Shown here piece by piece: positions 8,630 to 20,366 of a stretch of 64,000 bases of DNA. The notes under the pieces are model-generated. The model ran no database searches. It worked only from the letters and a program-made list of their open reading frames with translations, and had not been told where the DNA came from. Source of the stretch: Thalassia testudinum (lineage: Eukaryota; Streptophyta; Magnoliopsida; Alismatales; Hydrocharitaceae). The translations under genes were made by a program, and so were the position numbers. The DNA lies in assembly GCA_037157565.1 (NCBI GenBank), contig JAZHRO010000002.1, positions 76,558,001 through 76,622,000 on the forward strand, written 5' to 3'. How positions within the stretch are numbered: position 1 is the first letter of the stretch; each line of letters starts with the position of its first letter.

Positions 8630-11370
8630 TGTTCGAATTTTTTTGTGATCGTGTTTAGAGAATGTCACGTTGTAATATAGCCGACAAAGCATTCAAACAA
8701 ATAAAGAATTTTTATTACTCGAAAATCGGAGTATCCGAGGTCGAACACAGGGAGCAATTGGAATCTACTACTAATCTCAAATGTAATTGAACACTCTAAT
8801 TTACTCAAAACTTTAATTCAAATATGAATGTATGCGATTAAAGAGTAATTAGGACAAAAGAGTAAAATTGGACGTCTGATCTTGTGATCAGACATCTTAA
8901 AAGTGTTTTCCCTTTTCTTTTGATTATTTTTCTTCTGAACTTGCTTTCTTTCTTCTTCTGCAGTCTCCTTTTCTTCCTCGTCTTCTGTCTTGGCCTCTCT
9001 TCTTCTTTCTCTTCTCTCTTCTGCAAAGGCTTCTTTCTCTTCTTTCTTCTTCTTCTCAGCAGTCTCTCCTTCTTCCTTTAAATCTCTGCCTCTGCTTCTT
9101 TTCTTGCAGTCCTTCTTTCTTCCTTCTCTTCTCTACCTTGCTCAGCCTCTTCTTCTACTTCTCTTCTTCCTCGCGGCTAAGTCTTTCTTCCTCGACGTTC
9201 AGCCTGCCTACACAGAGAGGTGGAAGCAAAACCTACACTACCCCTCTACCCGCACGTCGCTCTCTCTGCAATTCGCTCGAGGACGCTCTCCCAGAGCCAC
9301 GGGTAATCGGGTCGGATTTCGCACCCGGGACCAGGCGCACCAGCAAGTGGGTGATGCGCGAGGAGTGCTCAGGATGGGTCGGGTCGGAGCCCACCAAATC
9401 CGCAAGGTGAAACTGCGGACGAGGCGAGCGTGGGTCAGGTGAGGGACCTAACCCCTGTGCGTTCGGAGGCGAATAGCGTATAACACAAAAACAATTTATA
9501 CCGCACTTGCACTTCGTATTTCAACGATGTGGGACTAAAGTCCCGCCTTCTTTCGCTCGCGCCCGCAGACGATTCTTCTTTGATTGCCAAGGCTGCAGAC
9601 GTCGTTGCGCTCCTTGCTGAGCCAGATCACTTCGCACTGCTCGCCCGAGTCCGCTGCACCTGAAGCCTGGAGCTACTGACGCCTGGAGCTGCTTTGAAGC
9701 TTCTTCAACTGTTGTCAATGGCGGTAGGGGCTTAGATACTGTCACACACAAAACAAGCCTCTCGGCTCAATCAGACTAGCTGGGGACCTTCGCCGTGGCA
9801 CGGTGAAGGTCGTCCACGGTGAAGCAGGTCGTGGGACGGCCTAGGCGTGCGTGCCTAGGTCATCCTGTGACCGGAAGTGTGGGGGTGTTCGGGGGGCTGT
9901 GGTGGAGGCATAGAGGGATGGTGAATGGGCGGAGGTTGTTCCTTGTGGTGAGGCGGAGCTTATGAGACGGTTGGCGAGCCGTGTGGATGGGCGGAATGAT
10001 GGGGACGACTCACCGGAGGTCGGTCAGAGGCGAGGAAGATGGAGGTGGTCAGCGATGGTCGAGGGGCAATTAAATGAAATAAAAGGGGGAAAAAAGAGAG
10101 GGGAAGATGGAGAATGTATTAAGCCTAACTACAGGGATGAAGGGTGACGGAGAGGCGGACAACTGTACCTGCTGTCACCGGAGAAGAAGCTGCCCAGTGG
10201 AGGAGGACGGCGGCGACGACGAAGCTGAGGCGGCGTGCACGGGTATTGCGCGACGCGGAGGAGAGTCAGGAAGATGTCTCTACCACTGGTTTTGTGGCAG
10301 AGCGAAGAGGGAGGGGAGGGGGGCTCGCCGGAGCTCACTGGGTACTTTGGCCAGGAGGGAAGAGACGAATTGGAGGTGGAAGCTCGGCCAAATCAAGCTG
10401 AAGATGAGCGGCCGGGTTTGGGGGTTCTTTTATAGGCACTGGGGTGTGCTTTCAGAGTGTGGAGGCCACACCATTGTCTTCGATGGCTCGCCGGAGAAGG
10501 AAAGTAGGTGGATACCCAAATCCCTCGTGCGTTCGCACGAGAGATTGGGTTCACACCAGAGATCGTGATTAGCCTTAGATGGAAGGGAATTCCTCAGAGA
10601 ATCTCCCTTCCATTTCTGGGAGGGGATCTCTGAGGAATCAGAGAGTATTCCCTCTCTAATCCTCGCCGGAGAAGGAATCTGCCCTAACAATGGTGGAAGG
10701 ACCTGGTTGCAAAGGTGGCGAGGAAATTAGGGGGCTCTCTGCGATGATTTCAAAAGATAGGGTCCACATTGTGATTTTGGTGTACTAAATTGCAAAGTAG
10801 GTCAAGATGACCTCCCCTTAGGTCCAAATTTTGGTAAAAACCTAATTTGGACCTAAGGAATCCAATGGTGAAGTTGGATTTTAGGTTTGACCACGTTTGA
10901 CTGAACATTTTGCATAAAAACCTAAATTAGGTTAATTGAAGAGCTAGGACCCTAATCCAGGTCAAGCTAGGTTCCAAAGGCCAAATTAAGTGTTATAAAC
11001 CCTAGAGGATATCTTTCCAAGATTTTTAGAGGGTTTACTTGACTTTTATCCTGACCAGAACCTTGTTAATTTAAGCGGGTCTATTTTAGGGTTACCAAAT
11101 GTCATTTAATTCCTAGATTACACATGAACCCATTTCTGATTGATTCAACCCACTTTTTATTTGATTTAGACCTTTTGACCTATGTTTTGCCTCTGAGAAA
11201 TCCCGTTTATGCGTTGCAATGGTAAAATTACAGTTTTAACCTTTAATTCATGTTTTCTTCTCAGAGCACTTATTCCTTCATTTAGGCCTTCTACTAGGTT
11301 ATGTAGGAGCTTTTATTCTCTTTATTGGGTAAAAATGAGCTAGTTATGGCTCATGATGAGGCTCTCATCA
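8630..11370 (-). repeat. Element B LTR, right copy (2741 bp)
   Basis: Direct repeat of 1492-4202, ending CTCATCA. It includes the CT-rich tract (about 8910-9195), the decayed hairpin (8870-8897), the 9786-9810 palindrome with one mismatch and a minus-strand TATA box at 10427-10434. Its right edge abuts gag of element A. Apparent small proteins on either strand repeat in both LTRs only because the DNA is repeated. Confidence 0.88.
10427..10434 (-). promoter_or_regulatory. TATA box of B LTR (right, 5' LTR)
   Basis: Reverse complement TATAAAAG. As this is the 5' LTR of the complete unit, it is the likely promoter for the B transcript running leftwards. Confidence 0.6.
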
Positions 11371-11966
11371 CCTTGGTAGAAGATCTGCACGAGTTGCCAT
11401 TTTGGCACCTCGTGGTGTGGACACCACTGCAATAAGTCCTGGAATCACTCCTAGGCAACATGAAATTGCTCTTCTGGCTGCTAGGTAAAGGTAGCAATTG
11501 CCCGTCTCAAAGCATTGGTACGTCCGACAGGAAAGAATTTCATCAGAAAGGTCGATTTCAAATCATTCTAAGTTGCAATTGGCCTTCCTATAGTCCTATA
11601 CCAATAAGCGACTTTATTCCTAAGAGAATGGGCGAAGAGCCTCATGATCATCTTCTCCTCATTCACATTTCGTGCCTTGGTGGTCTGGACCAAAGTGGTC
11701 AAGTCCTCCAAGTGCTGAAACAGGCCTTCAGAGCCAAGCCCATGGAAATGTTTGATCAGGCTTAACACCTGGGGCTTGATTACTTCATCTCCAACAGGAA
11801 TCTGGATGCCGGGACATTCCCCGTAATTTGAAGGATCATAAAAATCCTTCAAGGGCTGAGCACCCTACATTCTCTGGAACCATTCTTGCATTCTCTGCAT
11901 TTGTTCCAGCTACCTTTGAAATACCTCCTGTGGATCCTGAGGCAGAGGAGGCTGTTGATCAACCAT
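11371..11966 (-). pseudogene. Element A gag, N-terminal fragment
   Basis: The frame starts at ATG 11964-11966 (MVDQQPPLP) and is homologous to gag of F and H, including LKDFYDPSNYG and the retrotransposon gag core YWYRTIGRPI. It carries ambers, one being TAG 11865-11867, which F shares at the same codon (53467-53469) while H has CAG. Codon 5 is CAG here but TAG in both F and H. The fragment ends at the B insertion. Gag would form the capsid of the element's particle. Confidence 0.75.
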
Positions 11967-13279
11967 GGGATTAATTTGGCCAAAATCCAATCTACGCCTC
12001 CTAAAATACTCTAGTGGTCCTTTCAATCGGGGATTCAATGACCTCCTTCCCAGCATAGACGAGGAAGAGGTCGAAAGGATTGGGGATAAGAACCCTGCAA
12101 CACAACAAAACAAGCCTGTCCTTAAGTGGGGCAGCCTAAGGATCTACAGACTCTTAGAATCCACCATAAGATTATAAACTATTTACTCTACTTGCATCTA
12201 CTCAATCCAACCAGTTAGAAGGAGAGATTGTGGAGAAGGTTCTTCCTTCGGCTTGCACCTCCAGTTCTTAGTGTACCCCCTAGCTGCGGTCGTTTGATGC
12301 TACTCCCCTAGCTAGACATCAGATTGATCAGTATAAGTAGGTTAATCGTAAATAATCTCAAACTGGACCCTGAAGAGCGAATTAGTCCTTAAGGCCAACA
12401 CCTACTTGATTTTATTTAGGCATGGGATTGTACTGCTTATGGAATGTGGTGGGCCCTTAAGATGGGTTGTGTCTTTAATGATCAATTAAGAATGTGTGAG
12501 TGTGTGTACAACTAGGATTTTCAAGCAAGATTATTTGTGATGGGTAGATTTTAGGGTTCAAATCTTGCTTAAGTAGCTTTTATGGTTTAGAATTAGGTTT
12601 AATTCAATCAAGTTTGAGGCAAACCAGGTTTTCAAGAACGGATGAAGATCACTTTCCTTTTGAAATCAAAAATAAGGTGGAGTGCCTGGTATTGACCTAA
12701 ATTGAAAACCCTAAGGGGAAGCTACTTGGTGAGTTGATTTTAGGTTGAGTGGTACGGCCCAAACAACTCAAACAATTGGCCACAATTGCACCACTGAGTT
12801 AGGCATACAAAGCGATTGAACTAGATTGATTTCTACTCTTTTATATCTTGACTTTTGTGTACCAATTCCACAGATCAGAATCCGGTTGAGTAGAAGAAAA
12901 TTAATTAAGTTAAGTGCCTTGAATGTGGGTGTATGTAGTGTATATGTTGAATTACCCCACAAGAAATGCTCTTTTTGATTTTTTTTTATATATAAGAGGG
13001 TGAAATAAATGTTGGTGGAAATACAAGAAACCAAACTAATCCTACGATTTATGCAAACACCTAGGTTAATTGGAGTTTGAATTAATGTTGTGAAATGAAA
13101 TCTATGGAGGGCGTAAAATGGGGAGCATTTACAGTCATTTTCAACTACACTTTACTCTGATCTACCGCTTGACGATTCCCTGATCGAGGTATCTACAAAA
13201 CAATTGACAAGAAATAAAGCAAGTTAGAAAACATTAAAGTGCGCGAAATGTGGAAAGAAGATAAAAAAGAATCATTGCC
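11967..13279 (-). other. 5' leader of element A
   Basis: A 1.3-kb untranslated leader conserved in F, H and C. It contains the leader hairpin at 12748-12795 with arms AGTGGTAC and GCACCACT (one mismatch). No gene is seen. Confidence 0.65.
12748..12795 (-). ncRNA. Conserved leader hairpin (A copy)
   Basis: Arms pair around an inner GGCC...GGCC and a conserved CAAACAACTCAAACAA segment. The same structure is at 50900-50947, 54322-54369 and 62573-62620. A packaging or dimerisation signal is a plausible but untested role. Confidence 0.5.
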
Positions 13280-13296
13280 TCCCGGCAACGGCGCCA
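13280..13296 (-). promoter_or_regulatory. Primer-binding site, tRNA-Asp type (A)
   Basis: The reverse complement is TGGCGCCGTTGCCGGGA, the tRNA-Asp 3' end with one G missing from the G run. Three bases separate it from the LTR at 13300. Confidence 0.88.
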
Positions 13297-13941
13297 AAAT
13301 GTTGATAGCGGAAAACTATGCATTCACAGTTGGATTCAAAAACCCATCGTCGTAGTTCGAGTCGCGAAGAAATCCGTTCAACAGATAAAATTTATACTGA
13401 AAATCCGTAAAGAAGTTTCGGGTCGAACACAGGGAGGCTACCTCGATCTCAAAATCCGCAATTATATTTTTTTTGTATTCTTTTTTTTTGTTTAAAAGGT
13501 GAAATAATCATAATGGAATCAATATAAACAATAAGAGAGAAAGAGAATAATCACTTGGTATTTGAATAATGTTTTTTCAACTAAGAAAATGAGAAATGAT
13601 TACACTAGAAAGCAAGAAACTGTTACAACTAAAAAGCAGAAAATTCTACTCTAGAAAGTGATAAAAGAAGGGAGAGAGATGTTATCCTCCTCAATGAATG
13701 CTTGGAGGACGAGTTGGATGGAGGCAACACCTAGAAAATGGAGGACGAGGCAAGGAGGACGAAGTCGGAAGAATGGGAATGAGGTAGCACGTCATTGTCA
13801 TCCCAGGATCCACTTTCAGAACGAGGATAAAAACTTGGATTTATCTCTTGAGGAGCATCCCGGGTGAGGGACAAGCTTCTCTTAAGCTTTAGAGAGGAAG
13901 AGAGGACAAGGAAGGGATAAAAATTCGTAGGGTAGGGGTCT

Positions 13942-13950
13942 CCTTTTATA
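13942..13950 (-). promoter_or_regulatory. TATA box of A LTR
   Basis: The reverse complement is TATAAAAGG, within a block (CTATAAAAGGAGACC) shared by LTRs of H, C and, with changes, F. Confidence 0.65.
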
Positions 13951-14125
13951 GTTGCAAGGATTGGGGGCATTTTTGACATTTTAACTTCAAAAACAATAAA
14001 GAGGGGACCTTCAGCGACGGGCTTAAACGTCACTAAAGGTCGGTCGTGGATGATGTGTGCGCACGCTGCACGCGCTTGCTCCTCTTCCACACCTAAAATG
14101 CAAACCCATGTTTGGCCGATATCAG

Positions 14126-14149
14126 CCGTCCGATCGTAAGATCGGACGG
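14126..14149. repeat. CCGTCCGATC hairpin in A LTR
   Basis: Perfect 10-bp stem CCGTCCGATC/GATCGGACGG around GTAA. Decayed or variant forms occur at 42332-42355, 52238-52261 and 34109-34130. Confidence 0.8.
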
Positions 14150-14434
14150 TCGAGATCTCGCCTCACAGCACCCGTTCAAACGCCCCTGCCGCTCGCCTAT
14201 GCGTGCGATGAGGCGCGCAAACGTGCGTCAATGCATGCATACGCGATCCAACGCATGTCCTCGCACCATGTCTCCACTTCATTTACGATCGGACGGTCGA
14301 GATCTCGCCTCACAGCACCCGTTCAAACGCCCCTGCCGCTCGCCTATGCGTGCGATGAGGCGCGCAAACGTGCGTCAATGCATGCATACGCGATCCAACG
14401 CATGTCCTCGCACCATGTCTCCACTTCATTTGCC
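14141..14434. repeat. 147-bp tandem duplication in A LTR
   Basis: 14141-14287 is repeated at 14288-14434 with almost no differences. It creates an apparent repetitive protein on both strands, which I reject as coding. F, H and C LTRs have a single, diverged equivalent. Confidence 0.9.
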
Positions 14435-15248
14435 GCACGATCGCCATCTGACGGTCAAATCGACATACCCTGCTCCCCGGCTGGATTGAGGCACTCGGCA
14501 AGGCTCGAACTCGCGACCCCTGCGTTGCCCATAGGGGCGTGACCATTGCGCTGAAGCCTAGACTTTGTCGCGCGGAGGGTTTAAGTGTGTGGATCTGTTG
14601 TTCGTTGGATCGAGATCCAACAGTCCAGATCGTCCGCACCTAAAGCATTTTGAAGAGGGAAGCGATGCTTCAGAGTTAATCCTGGCCATGGATCAAGATC
14701 CAACGGCTAGGATCGCATGATGGAAGGCCTTTGGAGATGCAGCTAGGGTTCCTTGGGCTCGATCGGGTGGCTGAGATGGCACCACGTGGCACCATCTTGG
14801 CCATCCATCTTCTGTGTGTTGTAGACGGTGCCCCAGGTGTCAGATTGGATCGATTTTTACATCGTTAGGTTGCGATCGTCGATCCGAACCCATCCATGCG
14901 GTCGGATTTGTCATTTGAGGTGTGGATTAACACCTTCTTTGCCTTTGATCTTTAGGCTTCCTTGATCTATATCTGAATCTACGGATGTCCGATTAGGGCG
15001 ATCTTGGAGTCATTGAACTCCAATCGTCGCCTTGATCAGATCCATATGGTTGGATCTTCGATCTGAGGCCTTAATTAAAAATCACCCTGTCCCTGACCAT
15101 GAAAGGAGACAATTACTATACAATTTATACAACTTGAACTAAATGCATGATTATGCATGTTATGCAATATTTATAATGTATGATGCTAATATGACAATAA
15201 GAACATGCATTAATAGACATTTTTGGCTATTTCGATGTATGCACATCA

Positions 15249-15940
15249 ATTAGCTCTGCCTTGACCTATTGATCAGAAGCCCTAACTTTATTGGAACTTC
15301 TAACCATGCACACACCCCATTGAACACCTCCTCCTTCACTCACCTTCCCCGTCACCATCCGAGCACCACACATCATCATACACCCCAAGACCACCACCAT
15401 TGTGTTCCTTAGAACACAGTGAACCTCCTGAGCATACTAATTGGGGCATTTAGCCCATGTTTTGCATTTCAAGTACATTGTCGGATAGCAGCCGTCACCA
15501 CTATCTTCTTCAGTTAAGTCTACCTCTCTCCGGCTTCCACTCGACCTTCTACTACCTGCAATCAACGCGGACTCAACCTAGAAGCCCACCTGGGGTTTGA
15601 ATTGAGTGAAGCCACAATAGATGTAGCCCCATTTGCCACAGATTCTTCAGTTGCAGCACGGGGAAGTTTGTGAAGGAAGTGGGGCACCTCTTACACCACT
15701 CGGTTATGCTTAAGGCCAATTGCTTTTACTGCAGAACCTCGCATATTCTGCCTCTTCCGCTCCTCCACCACCTCATGGATAGCATGCTGATGCAAAAGCT
15801 GTTACATTGAGGAGTGGAAAGAAGACATATGACCCACCATTTAGGCAGGCATGTCTTGATTTTTCGCTCCCTTCACCGCAAGATGGTTCAAACCCTTCCT
15901 CATCTTAGGAGCCATCTACGGTAGACAAGGGCAAGAGGTT
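15249..15940 (+). other. Unassigned start of element E
   Basis: No intact frame is visible. By position it should be gag, and it may be degraded gag or leader. I see nothing else in it. Confidence 0.35.
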
Positions 15941-16440
15941 AATTGACTCTGAGATTCCCGTCTTTTTTCCTGAGGCTTTGACACGAAATACAGCACGGAA
16001 AAAGGATACGCAGAATTTCAAGGACCTGAAATCAATGTTTAAGGAAGTTCATATTCAGGTCCCTCTCCTGGAGGCTATAGATCACATTCTTGCTGTCGCT
16101 AGGTTCTTTAAGGACTATTGTAGCCCGAAGCGATAGCAGAAGAATGGACGATAGTCGGTACTGTGGAAGGAGGCTAGGACCGTGATTCTAGCCGACCTAC
16201 CACCTAAGAAGAAAGACCCTGGTACCCCACTCATTTCTTGCTTTTTGCAAGATTCTCCATTTGATCAAGCCCTTTTTTATCTAGGTTCATCCATTAACCT
16301 GACTCCCATTGTCATTTATGATCGATTTTGATTCGGGGAGTTAAAACCCACCTCGGTCACAATTCAGTTGGCTGATCGATCAGTGAAAACACCGAAAGGT
16401 CCGTGGATTCTGCTTTCCTGCAAACTTTTTCGTTCTTGAT
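15941..16440 (+). pseudogene. Element E gag tail and protease
   Basis: The plus-strand frame contains IPVFFPEALT, then PLLEAIDHILAVARFFKDYC, then LPPKKKDPGTPLISC. These match in order the gag-protease junction of H (PEALTKSKKK, PLLDAIKHISAYARFLKELC, LPQKKRDLGAPLISC). The protease active-site segment, DLGASINL in H, is YLGSSINL here, so the catalytic Asp is lost. Stops are present, for example after PKR near 16135. Confidence 0.7.
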
Positions 16441-18802
16441 ATGGAGGTTCCTCCTAATCTTCGTGATGCACCAATCATTTTTGGTCACCCATTTCTGCTG
16501 ACAGCCCGAGCAAACATTGGCTGTGCATTTGGGTGAATGGAGATTACCCTAGGAGATGAACGACTTAGACTTGATATATTCAGGGCATCAAGGAACTTTG
16601 ATTGTGTTTGCATTGAGGACGGTGAAGATGAAAAATTGGCTTTCTATGGTAACATTGGGCTCCTTTGTGACAACTAAATGTCACATTCGTCTTCATTGTT
16701 AGAGTTTTTAGACCTAGATCCACACGAGACTGAGACCACTACATTGCACATTTCTTCCCGCAAATCCGATTGTCTGGGGTGTTCATCAGAACACAACACC
16801 CCTGGCTCTGACTATCCTGATCCACATATTACTAAATTGCCCTTACTAAAACAGGAAGGTGCAACTACAACAAATGGGTTTCTCATTAATGCAGTCATGA
16901 ATGACTATTTAGTAGGTGGAAAATCAGTAGGAATCCATGCATATCAGGATCATCAGATTCCCACCAATTTTTCTTCTCCTCCCACTCATACCCCACTTCT
17001 AATTCTGACACACCCATGATTGAACTTAAGCCCTTACCTGACTCACTCAAATATGTGTTTTTAGGTGAAAGTGAGACATACCTGGTCATTATTAGTGCTT
17101 ATCTAATCCAAGAACAGGAATATCAATTGATTTTTGTGTTACAAGACCATAGGGCTTCTATTGGGTGGAGTATTATTGATCTCCGCAAGATTCGCAACTC
17201 GTATTATACTCATCACATTTACACAGATGAGGGGGTGAAACCATCGAAACAACCTCAAAGACGGCTGAACCCGAATATGCAAGAGGTTGTTAAGAAGGAG
17301 ATCATGAAATGGCTGGATGAAAGCATTGTATACCCAATTTTTGACAACTAATGGGTGAGTCCTTTCCAGATTGTACCTAAGAAAGCAAGACTCACCGTAA
17401 TAAAGAATGACAATGGCAAATCCATCCCAACCCTCACCGCGACATCATGGTGGGTTTGAATAGATTATAGGAAACTGAATATGGCTACCCAAAAGGATCA
17501 TTTTCCTTTACCATTCATTGATTAGATTTTAGAATGGTTAGCCGAGCATAATTTCTTTTACTTTTTGGATGGATACTTGGTCACAATTCAGCTGGCTAAT
17601 CAATCAGTGAAAACACTGAAAGGTCCGTGGATTTTGCTTTCCCGCAAACTTTTTCATTCTTGATGTGGAGGTTCCTCCTAATCTTCGTGATGCACCAATC
17701 ATTTTGGGTCGCCCGTTTCTGCTGACAGCTCGAGCAAACATTGACTGTGCATCCAAGTGTATGGAGATTGCCCTAGGAGATGAACGACCTAGACTTGATA
17801 TATTCAAGGCATCAAGGAACTGTGATTGTGTTCACATCGAGGATGGTGAAGATGAGGAATTGACTTTCTGTGGTAACATTAGGCTCCTTTGTGACATCCC
17901 AATGTCGCATTCGTCATCATTGTTAGGGTTTTTAGACCTAGATCCACACGGGATTGAGACCACTGCATTGCACATTTTGTTCCCACGGATCTGATTGTTT
18001 GGGGTGTTCATCAGAACACAACACCCCTGGCTTTGACTATCTTGATCCACATATTACTGAATCGCACCTACTAATATAGGAAGGCGCAACTGCAACAAAC
18101 AAGTTTCTTGTTAATGCAATCATGACTGACTATTTAGTAGGTGACGAATCAGTACGAATCCATGCATATCAGGATCATCAGATTGCCACCATTTTTTCTG
18201 CTCCTCCCACTCATACTCCCACTTCTGATTCTGACCCACCCATGACTGAACTGAAGCCCTTACCTAACTCACTCAAATATGTGTTTTTAGGTGAAAGTGA
18301 GACATACCCGATCATTATTAGTGCTCATTTAACCCAAGAATAAGAATACCAATTGATTTCTATGTTACAAGACCATAGGGCTGCTATTGGGTGGAGTATT
18401 ATTGATCTTCGCGAGATTCGCAACTCATATTATACTCATCACATTTACACAGATGAGGGGGAGAAACCATCGAAACAACCTCAAAGACGACTGAACCCGA
18501 ATATGCAAGAGGTTGTTAAGAAGGAGATCATGAAATGGATGGATGAAAGCATTGTATACCCAATTTTTGACAACTAATGGGTGAGTCCTTTCCAGATTGT
18601 ACCTAAGAAAGCAAGATTCACCGTAATAAGAATGACAATGGCAAATCCATCCCAACCCTCACTGCGACATCATGGTGGGTTTGAATAGATTATAGGAAAC
18701 TGAATACGACTACCCAGAAGGATCATTTTCCTTTACCATTCATTGATAAGATTTTAGAATGGTTAGCCGAGCGTAGTTTCTTTTCCTTTTTGGATGGATA
18801 CT
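16355..18802 (+). repeat. 1224-bp tandem duplication inside element E
   Basis: Copy 1 is 16355-17578 and copy 2 is 17579-18802. Both begin GGTCACAATTCAG at the protease and end in the RT at FLDGY. The junction joins ggatactt directly to ggtcacaatt. The copies differ by scattered substitutions, so the event is not recent. Confidence 0.88.
16437..17578 (+). pseudogene. Element E protease tail, linker and first RT segment (duplicate 1)
   Basis: Contains APIIFGHPFLLTARANI (protease C-terminal part), an acidic linker, LKPLPDSLKYVFLGE, then RRLNPNMQEVVKKEIMKWLD and the start of the RT palm. Stops interrupt it, e.g. after YPIFDN at 17349-17351. The RT stops at FLDGY where the second copy begins, so it has no catalytic FMDD. 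Confidence 0.72.
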
Positions 18803-19140
18803 CTGGGTATAATTAGGTAGCGATATGCTCGGAAGATTAAGACAAGACCACATTCACATGTCCCTTTGGAACATTCGCTTTTAAGCAAATTTCCTTCAGC
18901 CTCTGTAATGCACTAGTGACATTTCAGCATTATATGATGGCCATCTTGTCTGATATGATTGGGGATTATGTGGAAGGGTTTATGGACGATTTCTTCATTT
19001 TCGGAGATGAGTTTGCATCTTGTCTTGATAACCTCACCAAGATCCTGAAACGATGTATTGAAGTAAACCTAGTACTCTCAAAAAAGCCATTTCATGGTGA
19101 GGGATGGCATTGTACTAGGACACAGGATCTCATCCAATAG
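17660..19140 (+). pseudogene. Element E protease tail, linker and reverse transcriptase (duplicate 2)
   Basis: The second copy repeats the linker and RT start and then continues through TTFTCPFGTFAFK to the catalytic FMDD at 18979-18990. Several stops (for example SGYN-stop at about 18811) and frameshifts make it non-functional. It would have encoded the Ty3/gypsy reverse transcriptase. Confidence 0.75.
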
Positions 19141-20030
19141 ACTTGAGGTTGACCGAGCTAAATCTAAAATTATATCCTGATTACCTCCACCTAGCTCGGT
19201 TAAACAGATCAGATAGTTCTTAGGTCACTTTAGGTTTTACTAGAGATTTATTCATGATTTCTCAAAAATCATGTGCCCATTAACGAATCTCCTGGTAGTC
19301 GACATCCCATTTGATTCTAATACCTTGTGTCTCAGCACCTTCGAGACTTTGTGAAGCACTATTTCTGATTCTCCAATTCTCCAACCACCCAACTGGTGGC
19401 TTGATTTCGAGATGATGTGCAATGCCTCCGATTTCGCCGTCAGAGCTATTTTGGACCAACGTCGAGAGCGGTAACCTTTTGTTATATACTACGCTAGCAA
19501 GACACTGAATGAAACTCAGCGTAATTATACTGTCACTGAAAAAAAATTGCTAGTGGTAGTATTTGGCTTAGAGAAATTCCTATCATACTTGCTAAGGTCC
19601 AAAGTGATAATTTTCACAGACCATTCCGCCCTTCGGCATTTATTGGCAAAGAAGGATGCCAAGCCCTGTCTTATCAGATGGATCATTTTCTTACAAGAAT
19701 TTGATGTTGAAATATGTGACAAAGCCAGAGCACAAAATGTTGTGGCAGATCACTTATCCAGATTAGACCTAGCCCACATCCCCTATTCCCTATCCATTTC
19801 AAACCAATTTCTAGATGAAGCTCTTTTGACAATCCATTCTATCGAGCTTCCCTGGTACACGGATATTGCGAATTATCTTATCGCAGGCAAGATTTTCGTG
19901 AATTTATCCAAGGACCAGAAACTCAAATTTATTTTTGAGGCCAATTCTATTTCTGGGATGACCCTATGCTCTTCCACATTGGAGATGATCAGATCATTAG
20001 GAGGTGCACCCCAGATTATGAAATCTTGAG
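19141..20030 (+). pseudogene. Element E RT connection and RNase H
   Basis: Tail of RT and RNase [37 protein letters not shown] and VVADHLSRLD match Athila-type RNase H and the following linker. Open for 160 codons from 19547, with upstream stops. It removes genomic RNA during reverse transcription in live relatives. Confidence 0.75.
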
Positions 20031-20366
20031 TGTGTTATCTTTTTGCCACAGCGAAACCTATGGTGGTCATTTCTTGGGTTGAAAAACCTCTGCAAAAATT
20101 TTGTAGTCGGGATTTTTCTATCCAACTATATTCAGAGATACACACGATTATGCCAAGTACTAATGCCAATCAGTTGGTTCTATGACTAGGAGAGACATGA
20201 TGCCTCTCCAACCCATTTTGGTCATAGAAGTATTCGATGTTTGGGGCATCAATTTTATGGACCTTTTCCCAAATTCGCATGGCTTTGAGTACATACATCT
20301 CGCTGTTGATTATGTCTCAAAGTGGGTTGAAGCCATCCCGACGAGACAGGCTGATTACAAGACCGT
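20031..20366 (+). pseudogene. Element E integrase, N-terminal part
   Basis: Contains MTRRDMMPLQP, VFDVWGINFMDLF and VDYVSKWVEAIPTRQ, the start of the integrase core including the first catalytic Asp region (WGINFMD). It is cut at 20366 by the LTR of element F (TGTTGAAG starts 20367). Confidence 0.78.

Larger units (their letters stand above)
1..11370 (-). mobile_element. Element B array: non-autonomous LTR retrotransposon, tandem LTR-internal-LTR-internal
   Basis: A minus-strand element with tRNA-Asp primer sites. Reading leftwards: 5' LTR (8630-11370), primer site, 4.4-kb internal region (4203-8629), a second LTR (1492-4202), then a second primer site and another internal region (1-1491) that runs off the left edge. 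Bases 1-1491 align to 7143-8629 with few differences, so the middle LTR serves as the 3' LTR of one unit and the 5' LTR of the next. No protease, RT, RNase H or integrase is encoded. The array interrupts gag of element A at 11370/11371. Its left junction lies outside the window, so a target duplication cannot be checked. Confidence 0.85.
11371..15248 (-). mobile_element. Element A: Athila-like LTR retrotransposon, 5' part only
   Basis: A minus-strand relative of F and H. The window shows its 5' LTR, primer site, leader and the first part of gag. The rest is displaced to the left of the window by the B array. It is inserted in element E at 15248/15249. Confidence 0.8.
13300..15248 (-). repeat. 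Element A 5' LTR (1949 bp)
   Basis: TGTTGATAG...GCACATCA. It shares U5, TATA and hairpin modules with the LTRs of F, H and C. It is longer than its relatives (about 1640-1720 bp) partly because of a 147-bp tandem duplication at 14141-14434. A minus-strand TATA box is at 13942-13950 and the U5 motif at 13420-13437. Confidence 0.82.
15249..20366 (+). mobile_element. Element E: old plus-strand Athila-like element, fragment
   Basis: Degraded gag tail, protease, reverse transcriptase, RNase H and the start of integrase in plus orientation. Many stops and frameshifts are present. The 5' end is lost behind element A at 15248 and integrase is cut by F at 20366. It carries a 1.2-kb internal tandem duplication. 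Its divergence from F and H and its position beneath both A and F make it the oldest visible layer. Confidence 0.8.

Noticed and set aside
14057..14542. Repetitive 161-codon protein
   Set aside because: Produced by the 147-bp DNA duplication in LTR A; the other strand and frames are equally open.
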